From contig CBFIBS010000003.1 of NCBI GenBank assembly GCA_965660945.1, forward strand, positions 62,001 through 126,000: DNA of 64,000 bases, in the 5' to 3' direction. A program made the translations under genes and the position numbers. Below are positions 9,968 through 19,700 of this stretch, piece after piece. This DNA comes from UBA7985 sp002711265. GTDB taxonomy: Bacteria > Pseudomonadota > Alphaproteobacteria > UBA7985. How positions within the stretch are numbered: position 1 is the stretch's first letter; the number at the start of each line of letters is the position of its first letter. The notes under the pieces were generated by a model. The model had not been told where the DNA came from and did no database searches. It saw nothing but the letters and a program-made list of their open reading frames with translations.

Positions 9968-11173
9968 ATGGCACTGGCGGGCAAGCAGATACTGCTGATC
10001 GTCTCCGGCGGGATCGCAGCCTACAAGGCCGCGGTGCTGGTCCGGCGGCTCAAGGACGCCGGCGCCACCGTGGTGCCGATCCTGACCAAGGGCGGTGCGC
10101 AGTTCATCACCCCGCTGACCCTCGCCGGGCTGGCCGAACACCCGGTCTATCAAGACCTGTTCAGCCTCAAGGACGAGTCCGAGATGGGGCATATCCGGCT
10201 GGCGCGGGAGGCCGACCTAATCCTCGTGGCTCCGGCCAGTGCCGACCTGATCGGCCGGATGGCGGCCGGGCTGGCCGACGATCTGGCCTCGACCACGCTG
10301 CTCGCGGCCGACGGCCCGGTGGCCATTGCGCCCTCGATGAACCCGGTCATGTGGGCCAACCCGGCGACGCAGGCCAACGTCCACGCCCTGATGGCGCGCG
10401 GCGTCCACGTCTGGGGTCCGGCCGATGGAGACATGGCCTGCGGCGAGATCGGCTCGGGCCGCCTGACCGAACCCGAAGACCTCGTGGCGCTCGCTGAAGC
10501 CTTCTTTGCGCCCAAACCGCTTGCCGGGAAGTGTGCGCTGGTCACGTCCGGCCCGACCCACGAGCCGGTCGACCCGGTGCGGGTCATGGCCAACCGCTCT
10601 TCGGGGCAGCAGGGGCAGGCCGTGGCCGCCGCCCTTGCCGCCGCAGGGGCTGATGTCACCCTCGTCACCGGGCCGGTGTCCCTGCCGCCGCCGGTCGGCG
10701 TACACGTCCAGCGGGTCGAGACCGCCGACGATATGCTCGCCGCTGCGCAGGCCGCGCTCCCGGCCGATATCGCTGTCTTTGCCGCGGCGGTTGCGGACTG
10801 GAAGCCCAAGGACGCCGCGCCCGAGAAGCTGAAGAAGCAAGCGGATCGCGACGAACTCGAACTGCGTTTCGTCAAGAATCCCGATATCCTCGCCACCATC
10901 GCGCAGGGCAACCCGCGCCCCGGTCTTGTTGTGGGCTTTGCCGCCGAAACCGAGAACCTCGTCGAAAATGCCCGCGCCAAGCGCCAGAAAAAGCAGGTCG
11001 ACTGGATCCTCGCCAACGACGTTTCCGGCGGCGCAGTCTTCGGCGCCGCGAACAACGCCGTCACGCTGGTCACCGGCGACGGGGCCGACGCCGTGGACAC
11101 CTGGCCCGAACTGAGCAAGTCGCAGGTCGCTGCCCGTCTGGTCGCACGCATCGTGGAGGCGCTGGAGCCATGA
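9968..11173 (+). CDS. coaBC: Bifunctional phosphopantothenoylcysteine decarboxylase/synthase
   Basis: 401 residues. It makes 4'-phosphopantetheine for coenzyme A: the C-terminal CoaB half joins 4'-phosphopantothenate to cysteine, and the N-terminal flavin-containing CoaC half decarboxylates the product. CoaC features: SGGIAAYKAAVLVRRL, the PASADLIGRMAAGLADD stretch, the substrate motif PSMNPVMW and ACGEIGSGRL. CoaB features: TSGPTHEPVDPVRVMANRSS, a Lys-rich EKLKKQ and FVKNPDILA. It begins 3 bp after ubiB and its stop overlaps the dut start (ATGA), so the two are probably translationally coupled. CoaBC-dut adjacency is widespread. Confidence 0.97.
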   Translation: MALAGKQILLIVSGGIAAYKAAVLVRRLKDAGATVVPILTKGGAQFITPLTLAGLAEHPVYQDLFSLKDESEMGHIRLAREADLILVAPASADLIGRMAAGLADDLASTTLLAADGPVAIAPSMNPVMWANPATQANVHALMARGVHVWGPADGDMACGEIGSGRLTEPEDLVALAEAFFAPKPLAGKCALVTSGPTHEPVDPVRVMANRSSGQQGQAVAAALAAAGADVTLVTGPVSLPPPVGVHVQRVETADDMLAAAQAALPADIAVFAAAVADWKPKDAAPEKLKKQADRDELELRFVKNPDILATIAQGNPRPGLVVGFAAETENLVENARAKRQKKQVDWILANDVSGGAVFGAANNAVTLVTGDGADAVDTWPELSKSQVAARLVARIVEALEP

Positions 11174-11628
11174 CCGCATCCCCTCCCGTCATCGTGCCGC
11201 TCAAGCGGCTGGACAACGGCGCTGAACTCGCGCTGCCCCACTACGAAACCGCCGGTTCGGCCGGCGCCGATATCCGTGCCGCCGTCGATGCGCCGCTGCG
11301 GCTGGAGCCTGGCCAGCGGGCCCTGATCCCGGCCGGCTTCGCCATGGCCCTTCCTACAGGGTACGAGGCACAGGTGCGCCCCCGCTCCGGCCTCGCGGTC
11401 AAGAACGGGATCACCGTCCTCAACGCGCCGGGCACCATCGACAGCGACTATCGCGGCGAAGTGCGGGTGCCGCTGATCAACCTCGGCGACGAAGCCTTTA
11501 CCGTCGAGCGCGGGATGCGCATCGCCCAGCTGGTCATCGCCCCGGTGGCACAGGCCGGCTTCGACGAGGTGACCGACCTCAGCGAGACTGAGCGCGGGGC
11601 AGGCGGCTTCGGGTCAACCGGTGTCTGA
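11170..11628 (+). CDS. dut: Deoxyuridine 5'-triphosphate nucleotidohydrolase
   Basis: 152 residues, the usual trimeric dUTPase length. It hydrolyses dUTP to dUMP and pyrophosphate. All five motifs are visible: GSAGADIRAAVD, PRSGLAVKNGITVLNAPGTI, DSDYRGEV, ERGMRIAQLVIAPV and the C-terminal RGAGGFGSTG arm. The ATG overlaps the coaBC stop by 4 bp and the end overlaps the next gene by 8 bp. Confidence 0.97.
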   Translation: MTASPPVIVPLKRLDNGAELALPHYETAGSAGADIRAAVDAPLRLEPGQRALIPAGFAMALPTGYEAQVRPRSGLAVKNGITVLNAPGTIDSDYRGEVRVPLINLGDEAFTVERGMRIAQLVIAPVAQAGFDEVTDLSETERGAGGFGSTGV

Positions 11629-12385
11629 GGACCGGCCCGACCTCCCCATCGATGAAGACGAGGCGCTGAGCCGCTTCAGCGACGCTGAACTCGAGCGCTT
11701 TGCCCGGCATCTGGTGCTGCCGGAAATCGGCGCACGCGGGCAACTGCGGCTGTCGCGGGCGCGGGTTGCGCTCGTCGGGCTGGGCGGCATCGGCTGCCCG
11801 GCGGCGCAGGCGCTGGCCCAGTGCGGGATCGGCACGCTCGGGCTGATCGACCCCGATACGGTATCGCTGTCCAACCTGCCGCGGCAGATGCTGTTCCGCG
11901 CGGCCGATGTCGGCCGGCCCAAGGCGCTGGTTGCCGCCGAAGTGCTGGAAGAGGCCAGCCCCGGGCTGTCGGTGACGGTGGCCCTTGACCCGGTTCGCGC
12001 CGGAACCGCCGAGCGGCTGCTGAGCGGCTACGATCTGGTCATCGACGGCAGCGATAACTTCGACACCCGCGTGGTGGTCGCCGACTGGTGCCAAAGCAGG
12101 GGGCAAACCGCATCTGGTGGTGACCGGCTGATCGCGGCATCGGTGACCGGGACCGAGGGACAGCTGCTTTGCCTCGACCGCGACTCGCCGCGCTACAGCA
12201 GCCTTTTCCCTGAAGGCCCACCGCCCGAGCAGTCTTGCGCCGATGTCGGTGTGCTGGCGACCGCGTCGATGCTGATGGGACAGCTCGCCGCCCACGCGGC
12301 TGTGCAGTGGTTGGTCACGGATCAACGGCCCGCCGCACAGCTGATTTCCACCTGGCCGCTGCGCATTATGCGCCTTCAAGTGTAG
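11621..12385 (+). CDS. MoeB/ThiF/HesA-family adenylyltransferase
   Basis: 254 residues from GTG 11621, overlapping dut by 8 bp. Family members adenylate the C-terminal Gly of MoaD/ThiS-type ubiquitin-like carriers. Seen are the nucleotide-binding LVGLGGIGCPAAQALAQCGI, IDPDTVSLSNLPRQMLF, DGSDNFDTR, and the Cys-containing SCADVGVLA. The usual zinc ligands are absent: the position of the family CxxC before LFPE reads RYSSLFPE, and the protein ends before the second CxxC pair. Length fits the short HesA/MoeB type. Which carrier protein it serves cannot be told from here. Confidence 0.88.
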   Translation: MSEDRPDLPIDEDEALSRFSDAELERFARHLVLPEIGARGQLRLSRARVALVGLGGIGCPAAQALAQCGIGTLGLIDPDTVSLSNLPRQMLFRAADVGRPKALVAAEVLEEASPGLSVTVALDPVRAGTAERLLSGYDLVIDGSDNFDTRVVVADWCQSRGQTASGGDRLIAASVTGTEGQLLCLDRDSPRYSSLFPEGPPPEQSCADVGVLATASMLMGQLAAHAAVQWLVTDQRPAAQLISTWPLRIMRLQV

Positions 12386-12600
12386 TTCGGACCCTTTGAA
12401 ACAGTCCTGAAAGCGATTTATCAAGAAAATCGGCTAAAACGCTTGAATATATAGATTCTGTTGGTCATAGATGGGGTGTTGGGGCACCGCGAAATTTCAT
12501 CTGCGCGGGATTTAACGCACCGGCACAACATTTTTATACGTGATTTGACGGACTCATTACCGTGCTACTCAGTGGTTCCAGCCGTCGGGTGGGAAATTCC

Positions 12601-13128
12601 ATGCCCACCCTGCGGCGCCTGACTTGGCTTCTTTCGATTTCTCTGGTGCTGCTCGGCGCTGTGATGGCGCTTGCACCCGTTGCTCAGGCCCAGTCGCAGA
12701 GCGTCGGCCGGGTGACGGGCGAGGTGCTGCCGCGCTGGGTTTCCCTCAAAGACGAAGACGCCTACCTCCGCCGTGGTCCAACCAAGACTCACGCGATCGA
12801 GTGGGTCTATCAGCGCCAGTACATGCCGATCGAAGTTGTGGCTGAATTCGGCAACTGGCGTCGCGTGCGCGACCGCGATGGCACTCTTGGCTGGATGGGG
12901 CGCTCCGTGCTGGCCAATCACCGCACTGGCATGGTGCAGGCCGATATGACCCCGCTGTTCCGGGGCAGCACGCAGGATTCGAACGTACTCGCCTACATCA
13001 AAGAGGACGTGGTGGTGCATCTGAAGACCTGTAAGGACTACTGGTGTCAGGTGCAGGTTGAGAACCTGACCGGCTGGCTGCCCACTTCGGTGATCTACGG
13101 CGTCTACGCAGGCGAAGAAATCAACTGA
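12601..13128 (+). CDS. Exported SH3-like domain protein
   Basis: 175 residues from ATG 12601; a GTG at 12562 would add 13 residues. A clear signal peptide runs from about residue 5 to 30, ending in VAQAQ. The mature part has two SH3-like repeats: DAYLRRGPTKTHAIEWVY with WRRVRDRDGTLGWM, then LFRGSTQDSNVLAYI with WCQVQVENLTGWLP. The pattern is that of bacterial SH3 (DUF1058/SH3_4) periplasmic proteins, which are thought to bind cell wall or protein ligands. It has its own upstream region of about 215 bp, AT-richer than its surroundings, and a hairpin after the stop. Confidence 0.88.
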   Translation: MPTLRRLTWLLSISLVLLGAVMALAPVAQAQSQSVGRVTGEVLPRWVSLKDEDAYLRRGPTKTHAIEWVYQRQYMPIEVVAEFGNWRRVRDRDGTLGWMGRSVLANHRTGMVQADMTPLFRGSTQDSNVLAYIKEDVVVHLKTCKDYWCQVQVENLTGWLPTSVIYGVYAGEEIN

Positions 13129-13135
13129 TTTCCCC

Positions 13136-13153
13136 GCCATCGCTCGCGATGGC
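13136..13153. terminator. Hairpin after the SH3-domain gene
   Basis: GCCATCG (13136-13142), loop CTCG, then CGATGGC (13147-13153): a 7-bp perfect stem just 7 bp beyond the stop codon at 13128. It lacks a T tract, so its terminator role is tentative. Confidence 0.45.
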
Positions 13154-13191
13154 CCTTGTACTCATAATGTTCTCGTGCAAGCTTGCCGGCC

Positions 13192-13677
13192 ATGGGCGAG
13201 TCACAGCATGACCTTTTCCGAATTACGGTAGCCACCGAGGCAGAGACCGGCCGCATCGCTACGGCTGTGGGGCAGGTTCTGGCGTCTGGCGACTGCGTGC
13301 TGCTGCAGGGGGATTTGGGGGCAGGCAAGACCGCCTTTGCCCGCGCGTTGATCCGGTCACTGGCCGGGGACCCCGATCTGATCGTGCCCAGCCCGACCTT
13401 TACCCTCAGCCAGAGCTACGACCTGCCGGACTTCGCCCTGACCCACTTCGATCTTTACCGGCTGGGGGAGGCCGAAGAGGTCTTCGATCTGGGCTGGGAC
13501 GACGCGCGCGCCGACGGCGTGACCCTCGTGGAATGGCCCGATCGGCTCGGGCCGCTCCGGCCGCCTGAGGCGCTGGAAATCCGGCTTGAAGCCACCGGCG
13601 CAAGGGAAGAGCAGCGGCAGTTGCACGGGGTTGGCGCGCTCGCGTGGGCGCCGCGTTTGGAGCCGATTTTCTCATGA
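13192..13677 (+). CDS. tsaE: tRNA threonylcarbamoyladenosine biosynthesis protein TsaE
   Basis: 161 residues from ATG 13192 (TTG 13183 is an alternative). TsaE is the ATPase partner of TsaD/TsaB in making t6A at position 37 of ANN-decoding tRNAs. The P-loop GDLGAGKTAFARALIRSL, the switch-like SPTFTLSQSY, HFDLYRL and VEWPDRLG are all present. The stop overlaps the addB ATG by 4 bp. In many alphaproteobacteria the cell-wall recycling genes amgK and murU sit between tsaE and addB; here they are missing. Confidence 0.95.
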   Translation: MGESQHDLFRITVATEAETGRIATAVGQVLASGDCVLLQGDLGAGKTAFARALIRSLAGDPDLIVPSPTFTLSQSYDLPDFALTHFDLYRLGEAEEVFDLGWDDARADGVTLVEWPDRLGPLRPPEALEIRLEATGAREEQRQLHGVGALAWAPRLEPIFS

Positions 13678-16600
13678 AAATCAGGGGCTTGTACAATATC
13701 CCATCCCAAGATGACTTCGGCATGACCCTTGCGCGGGGCCTGCTCGAAGCCGATCTGGACCTCGCCGATGCCCTGATACTGCTGCCCAACCGCCGGGCCT
13801 GCCGGAGCCTGCAGACGACCTTCCTGCGACTGCGCGAGGGTGAGGCCCTGCTGCTGCCCCGGCTGGTGCCAATGGGCGACCTGTCCGACGAAGACGCGGT
13901 GGGCGAGTCCATCGCCGGGGGCATCGACCCCGAGGCGCTGCCCGACGCGGACCTCGACCTGCCCGACGCCTGGCCCAAGCTGCGGCGCGAAGCCGTGCTG
14001 GCGGAACTGGTCGCCTACAAGGATCAGTCGTTGCCGCCCGATCATGTCATGGCCTTGGCGCAGGAGCTGGCGCGGCTCATGGACCAGATCGAGACGGAGG
14101 GCATCCGCCCCGACCGCCTGCCCGAGCTGGTCCAGAACGAAGACCTCGCTGATCACTGGCAGAAATCGCTGCTGTTCCTATCCATCCTCTACGATGTCTG
14201 GCCGGGAATCGAAGCCGATGCCGGGCTGATTTCGGCTGCTGCCCGTCGGCGTCGTTCTGTCGAGAACCAGATCAAACAGTGGCGGCTCGCCGCCCCAAGC
14301 GGCCCGGTGATCGCGGCTGGCTCCACAGGTTCCATTCCTTCCACCCGGGATTTGCTCGCGGCGGTGCTGGCGCTGCCGCAGGGGGCCGTGGTGCTGCCCG
14401 GGCTGGACGAGGATCTGAGCCCGGACGCGTGGCGGGAAATCGGCCGTGAGGTGACCCATCCCCAGCACGGTTTTACCGAACTTCTGCAGGCCTGTGACCG
14501 GGACACCGGTGACGTCCAGCGCTGGCCTTGGTCCGGCGCGGGGGAACGTGTGGGACGGACGCGCCTGCTCTCCCGCGCCATGCTGCCTCCGGAGATGACC
14601 GCGAGTGAAACCGAGGGCTGGCGCTGTGAAGCTGACCCGACGCTGTCGCCGGAGGCCATCGCTGCGGCCTTCGAGCAGGTGACGCTGTACGAGCTCGACG
14701 ACGACGATACCGAGGCCAAGACCATCGCGTTGGCCCTGCGCGACGGGCTGGACCGGCCGGCCTTTGTCTCGGCGCTGGTGACACCTGACCGGATGCTGGC
14801 GACCCGCGTGCGCGGGCATCTGCAGCGCTGGGGGATCGAGCCGGATGACTCCGCCGGTCTGCAACTGCACGAGACCCCGACCTTTAAATTCGCCCGGATC
14901 GTGCTCGATCTGGTCAGCTCGCGGATCGACCACTTCGACCTGCTGGCGCTGCTGCATCACCCGCTGTGCCTGCTCGGGCTGGACGAGGCGACGCGGCAGC
15001 GGGGTCGGGCCTTCCTCGACCTCGAAGTCCTGCGCCGTACGGCCTCGGGGCAGGGCCTGACCCCCCTGCAGGACTGGTTGCGCGCCAACCCGTCCCAGCC
15101 CGGCGCGCCACAGGCTCATGCTGTGCTCGACCGTGTGGCGGCGGCCACGCGCGCGCTGCGGGAGACGGCTGAACGGCCCAATGACGACCCATGCTGGACC
15201 GCCTTTGACTGGCTGCTGGCCACCATGGAGTGTGTCGAGGCCCTGACCCAGAGCCCGGATGAGGCCGTGGGGTCGGTCGCCTGGGCGCAGACCGGGTCGG
15301 AAGCCATGGTCGCCTTCGTCAATGAATGGGCGCAGGCGCTGACCGAGCGCGGCCTGAGTGCCGCGCGCGCCGAGGGCGCATCCACCGCCGAAGGCCCGCT
15401 GGCCGAACGCCCGCTGCCGCTGCCGACCTTTGCTGCGCTGCTCGACCGCGCGGTGCAGGGCGTGACCCTGCGGTCCCCCTTCCTCGGTCACCCCCGGGTG
15501 CTGATCCTCGGCGGGATCGAGGCCCGCTTGACCAGCGTCGACCGCATCATCCTCGGCGGCCTGAACGAAGGCACCTGGCCAGCGGAAACCCAGCCCGGTC
15601 CGTGGATGTCTCGCCCCATGCGACGCGAATTCGGGCTGCCATCGGTCGAGAGGCGTATCGGCCTGTCTGCCCACGATTTCTGTCAGGCCTTTGGCCGGGC
15701 CGAGGTGATCCTGACCCGGGCCGGGCTCGTCGATGGTGGCGCGACGGTCCCTTCGCGCTTCATCAAGCGCTTGCTCGCCTTCCTCAAAATTACCAAGTCC
15801 ACGGCAGTGCTCGACCCGCCAGGGCTGTGTTTCGAAGCCGCCGCCCAGAGCATCGACGCCGCCGACCAGCCCCGTGGCGCCCGCCCGCCCCGGCCCCGGC
15901 CACCGCTCTCCGCGCGACCGACCGCGTTTTCCGTCACTGCCATCGAGCGCTGGCTCAAGAATCCCTACGAAATCTACGTCAAGCACAGTCTGCGCCTGCG
16001 CCCGCTCGACCCCATCGGGGGGCGGGTCGACGCGGCCCTGCGCGGCACTGTCATCCACCAAGCGCTGGAGGACGTGGTGCGCGACCACCCCGGCCCGGTC
16101 GGCGAGGACTATGAGGCGATTGTGTTCACGGCGCTCTACGAAGGTTTTCGCGCCAGCGGGCTGACAGACGCGCAGGTAGCGTTGTGGCAGCCCCGGCTGG
16201 CGAAGATCGCGGCATGGTTCAGCCAAACCGAAGCGAGCCTCCGCGCCGATGGCCGTCATTCCCCTGCGATCGAGCAGGATGTTGAGCACCGCTTCGAGGT
16301 CGAAGGCATCGAATACTGCCTGCGCTGCCGGGCGGACCGCATCGACCGCGACGCGCAGGGCAACCTGCACATCGTCGACTACAAGAGCGGCTCGGTCCCC
16401 ACGGGCAAGGCGGTCGCCGAAGGACACAACCCTCAGCTCTCGCTCGAAGGCGCGCTGATCGGACGTGGTGCCTTCGACGGCATCGACAGCGGTGCCGCGA
16501 TCCACAGCCTCGAATACTGGCAGGTCGACGGCAAGGACGCTGGTGGGGTGATCAGGATCGTGCCCAATAAGAAGGACGGCCCGGACGAGATCGAGGCGGT

Positions 16601-16751
16601 GATCAACGACAGTTGGTCCAACCTGCTCGAGCTGATCGCCAAGTATCAGAACCCCGATGAGGCCTTCAAGGCACGGGTGGTGCGCAAGGGCGACTACATC
16701 CACCTTGCCCGGCAGGATGAGTGGGAGGGCCGTAGCGTTGGCAACGACTGA
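13674..16751 (+). CDS. addB: AddB subunit of ATP-dependent helicase-nuclease
   Basis: 1025 residues from ATG 13674, which overlaps the tsaE stop (ATGA); a longer frame from 13644 is less likely. AddAB processes double-strand breaks and loads recombinase. The N-terminus (ALILLPNRRACRSLQTTFLR) is a degenerate UvrD-like fold, as in alphaproteobacterial AddB. The C-terminus has a PD-(D/E)XK nuclease with HIVDYKSGSVPTGKAVAEGH (about residues 900-920) and the downstream NPQLSLEGAL helix. The NEGTWP motif near residue 635 is typical. The 3' end overlaps addA. Confidence 0.95.
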   Translation: MKIRGLYNIPSQDDFGMTLARGLLEADLDLADALILLPNRRACRSLQTTFLRLREGEALLLPRLVPMGDLSDEDAVGESIAGGIDPEALPDADLDLPDAWPKLRREAVLAELVAYKDQSLPPDHVMALAQELARLMDQIETEGIRPDRLPELVQNEDLADHWQKSLLFLSILYDVWPGIEADAGLISAAARRRRSVENQIKQWRLAAPSGPVIAAGSTGSIPSTRDLLAAVLALPQGAVVLPGLDEDLSPDAWREIGREVTHPQHGFTELLQACDRDTGDVQRWPWSGAGERVGRTRLLSRAMLPPEMTASETEGWRCEADPTLSPEAIAAAFEQVTLYELDDDDTEAKTIALALRDGLDRPAFVSALVTPDRMLATRVRGHLQRWGIEPDDSAGLQLHETPTFKFARIVLDLVSSRIDHFDLLALLHHPLCLLGLDEATRQRGRAFLDLEVLRRTASGQGLTPLQDWLRANPSQPGAPQAHAVLDRVAAATRALRETAERPNDDPCWTAFDWLLATMECVEALTQSPDEAVGSVAWAQTGSEAMVAFVNEWAQALTERGLSAARAEGASTAEGPLAERPLPLPTFAALLDRAVQGVTLRSPFLGHPRVLILGGIEARLTSVDRIILGGLNEGTWPAETQPGPWMSRPMRREFGLPSVERRIGLSAHDFCQAFGRAEVILTRAGLVDGGATVPSRFIKRLLAFLKITKSTAVLDPPGLCFEAAAQSIDAADQPRGARPPRPRPPLSARPTAFSVTAIERWLKNPYEIYVKHSLRLRPLDPIGGRVDAALRGTVIHQALEDVVRDHPGPVGEDYEAIVFTALYEGFRASGLTDAQVALWQPRLAKIAAWFSQTEASLRADGRHSPAIEQDVEHRFEVEGIEYCLRCRADRIDRDAQGNLHIVDYKSGSVPTGKAVAEGHNPQLSLEGALIGRGAFDGIDSGAAIHSLEYWQVDGKDAGGVIRIVPNKKDGPDEIEAVINDSWSNLLELIAKYQNPDEAFKARVVRKGDYIHLARQDEWEGRSVGND

Positions 16752-19700
16752 CCCCGCCAGCCTGTCGGCCCCGCTCTGGGATCCGGCGATCGATGGTCAT
16801 GACCAGCCAGCGGTGATCCGCACGGCGACCGAGGGCCAGCGCCGCGCAGCCGATCCGCAGGTGACGGCCTGGGTGGCGGCCTCTGCCGGAACCGGCAAGA
16901 CCCGGGTGCTAACCAACCGCCTGCTGGCCCTGCTGCTCGAGGGCGTGCAGCCCAGCCAGATCCTCGCGCTGACCTTCACCAAGGCCGCCGCCGCCGAGAT
17001 GGCCGACCGGGTCAGCGAGGCGCTGGAAACCTGGGTGACGCTCGGCGACGAAAAGCTCCACGAGGCGTTGTTCCGCCTCGCCGGTGAGCACCCCGATAAG
17101 GCGCAGATGGCGCTGGCACGGCGGCTGTTCGCGCGGGTGCTGGAGGCGCCGGGCGGGCTCAACATTCAGACCATCCACGCCTTCGCCCAGTCGCTGCTCG
17201 GGCGCTTCCCGGTGGAGGCCGGGGTCCAGCCCGGCTTCCGCGTGCTCGACGACGGCGAGGCCGCCGCGCTGCTCGAAACGGCGGTGGACCGGCACCTGAT
17301 CGGCCTCGCCACCCGCGACGACCCGGGTTCCGCCAAGGTGTTCGAAGCCCTTGGCGAAGATAGCTTCCGCGCTGTCATTGCCGGGCTGGTGCGGGAGCGG
17401 GGCAGGCTGCTGCGCCTGCGCGGGGCCAACAAGCTGCCCGCGGCCGATATTCTGGCGCCTTTGCGGGCCATGCTCGAGCTCGAAGACGGGATGACGCTGG
17501 AAGGTCTCCGCGATGTCCTCATCGGTGGGGGGCAGGCGCCGGAACCGGTCCGCGCCGCCCTGCGCGCCTACGCCGATTGGGCGCAGACCACCGGTAAAAT
17601 GCGGAACTCCGTTAACGGCGTTATCTTTGACGCTATCGAGTGGCTGGGGCTTCCAAGCGAGTCAGCAAGGCGGCTGGAATGGCGGATCTATAACGACCTG
17701 TTCCTGACAGGCAAAGACGAACCCCGGATTCTCTCCAAGCTGCTGACCAAGCCCTTTGTGGCGCTGCACCCCGAGGCGTTGGAGGCTCTGGAACGAGAGC
17801 AACAGCAGGTCTACGCGCTGCGCAACGCCATGAAAGCCCTGCAGCAGGCCAATATATCCGAAGCATTGCTGGATACCGCCTTCGACGTGCTCGACGACTA
17901 CGAGACCGCCAAGGCTGCGCGCAGCCGGGTCGATTTTGACGACCTGATCCTGCGCACCATCCGCCTGCTGACCGCCGAGGCCGGGGCGGGGCTGTGGGTC
18001 GCCTTCAAACTCGATCAGGGCCTGCGCCACGTGCTCGTCGACGAGGCGCAGGACACCAACCCCGACCAGTGGGCCATCGTCCGCGGGCTGACCAACGCCT
18101 TTTACGACGGTACAGACCCGGAGATGGGCCGCCCCGACGAGGGCTTCCGCACCAGCTTTGTCGTCGGCGATCTCAAGCAGTCGATCTACGGCTTCCAGCG
18201 TGCCGATCCGCAGGTGTTTCAGGCTATGAAGCGCCGCTTCGAGGACGACGTCGAGCGCGCCGGACATCAGTGGGTCGCGCAGACGCTCAACGTGACCTTC
18301 CGCTCCTCACAGCCGATCCTGGCCGCCGTCGACTGCCTGTTCCGCTACGGCGACAACGCCAGCGGGCTGACCTTTGACGGCGAAGGCTGGCCCGAGCACC
18401 TCTCGGGCAAGGCGGGGGCTGGTGGGCTGGTCGAGGTCTGGGCGCAGATCGAACCGCCGCCGAAGGACAAGAACGCCCCGGTCAACCTGCTCGACGATGA
18501 CGAGGACGAGGAAAGCCGCCCCGAAGTGGAGCTGGCCGAAATCCTCGCCGACCGCATTGCGCGCTGGACCCGGGGCGATGCCACGCAGGGCGATGCGGGC
18601 TGGCTGGAGGGGCGTCAGCGCCCGATGCGGCCTGAAGACATCATGATCCTAATGCGGTCGCGCTCCGGGCCGTTCATCAGCACCCTGACCCAACGGCTCA
18701 AGACCCGGGGCGTGCGCGTGGCCGGGGCCGACCGGCTCAAGCTGCACGAGGAAATCGCTGTTCGCGACCTGATCGTGCTGACCGAATACCTGCTCCAGCC
18801 CGCCGACGATCTGGCGCTGGCGACCGTGCTGCGCAGCCCGCTTTGCGGGATCAGCGAGACCCGGCTGTTCGACTGGGCCCACCACCGGGGTTCGGGCGAG
18901 ACGCTGGAGACCGCCATCGTCAAGGCCGCCGATGCCGGATCGGGCGAGGCGCAGGCGGTGCTCGGGCTGATCCGGACCTTGCGCGGGCAGCTGGCATCCT
19001 CCCCGCACAGCTTCTTCAGCTTCCTGCTCAACCGGCTCGGCGGATCGGAGAAGTTCTCCGCCCGGCTGGGGCCGCAGGGGACGGACGCGCTGCGTGAATT
19101 CCTGCGGGCGGCCCTGTCCTACGAGCGCGCCAACACGCCGACGCTGCCCGGCTTTCTGGGGTGGCTGCGCAAGGCCGAGATCGAGGTGAAGCGCGACCAG
19201 GACGCCACCGACGGCGGGGTGCGGATCATGACAGCACACGGCGCCAAGGGGCTGGAGGCACCCGTCGTCATCCTGCCCCAGACCCATCGGCGGACCGATG
19301 ACACCAGCCGAGACCGGCTGCGCTGGTGGGATCCGGAGCCCGCCGAAGACGGCGCCTTCAACTTCGATGCCCGGCCGTTGCCCTACTGGAAGCCCAGCGA
19401 GGCTGACCGTCCCCACCAGACCGAGACACTGGAGCTCGTCGAAAAGCAGCGGGTGATGGAGGAGGAACGGCGCCTGCTCTACGTCGCCATGACCCGCGCG
19501 GAGGAGCGGCTTTATATCACCGGCTGGAAGACCCAGAAGCAGGGCAAAGACAAAGACAAGGCTGCGGGCACGTCCGCTGCCCCGTCATGGTACGATCAGG
19601 TCAAGGAAGCCTTCGAAGCCGCCGACCCCGCGACTGGCATTGAACGGCTGACAGCCGTGGAGGGGGAGAAGGCTGCGCCCCTGTTCCGGTTGTACAGCCC

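Noticed and set aside
14178..16703. Very long open frame opposite addB (841 codons), and similar long frames opposite ubiB (8237-10192), the DUF1501 gene (2801-3886) and yejA (47987-49891)
   Set aside because: These are antisense shadows produced by high-GC codon bias; none shows family motifs, while the opposite strand carries well-known genes.
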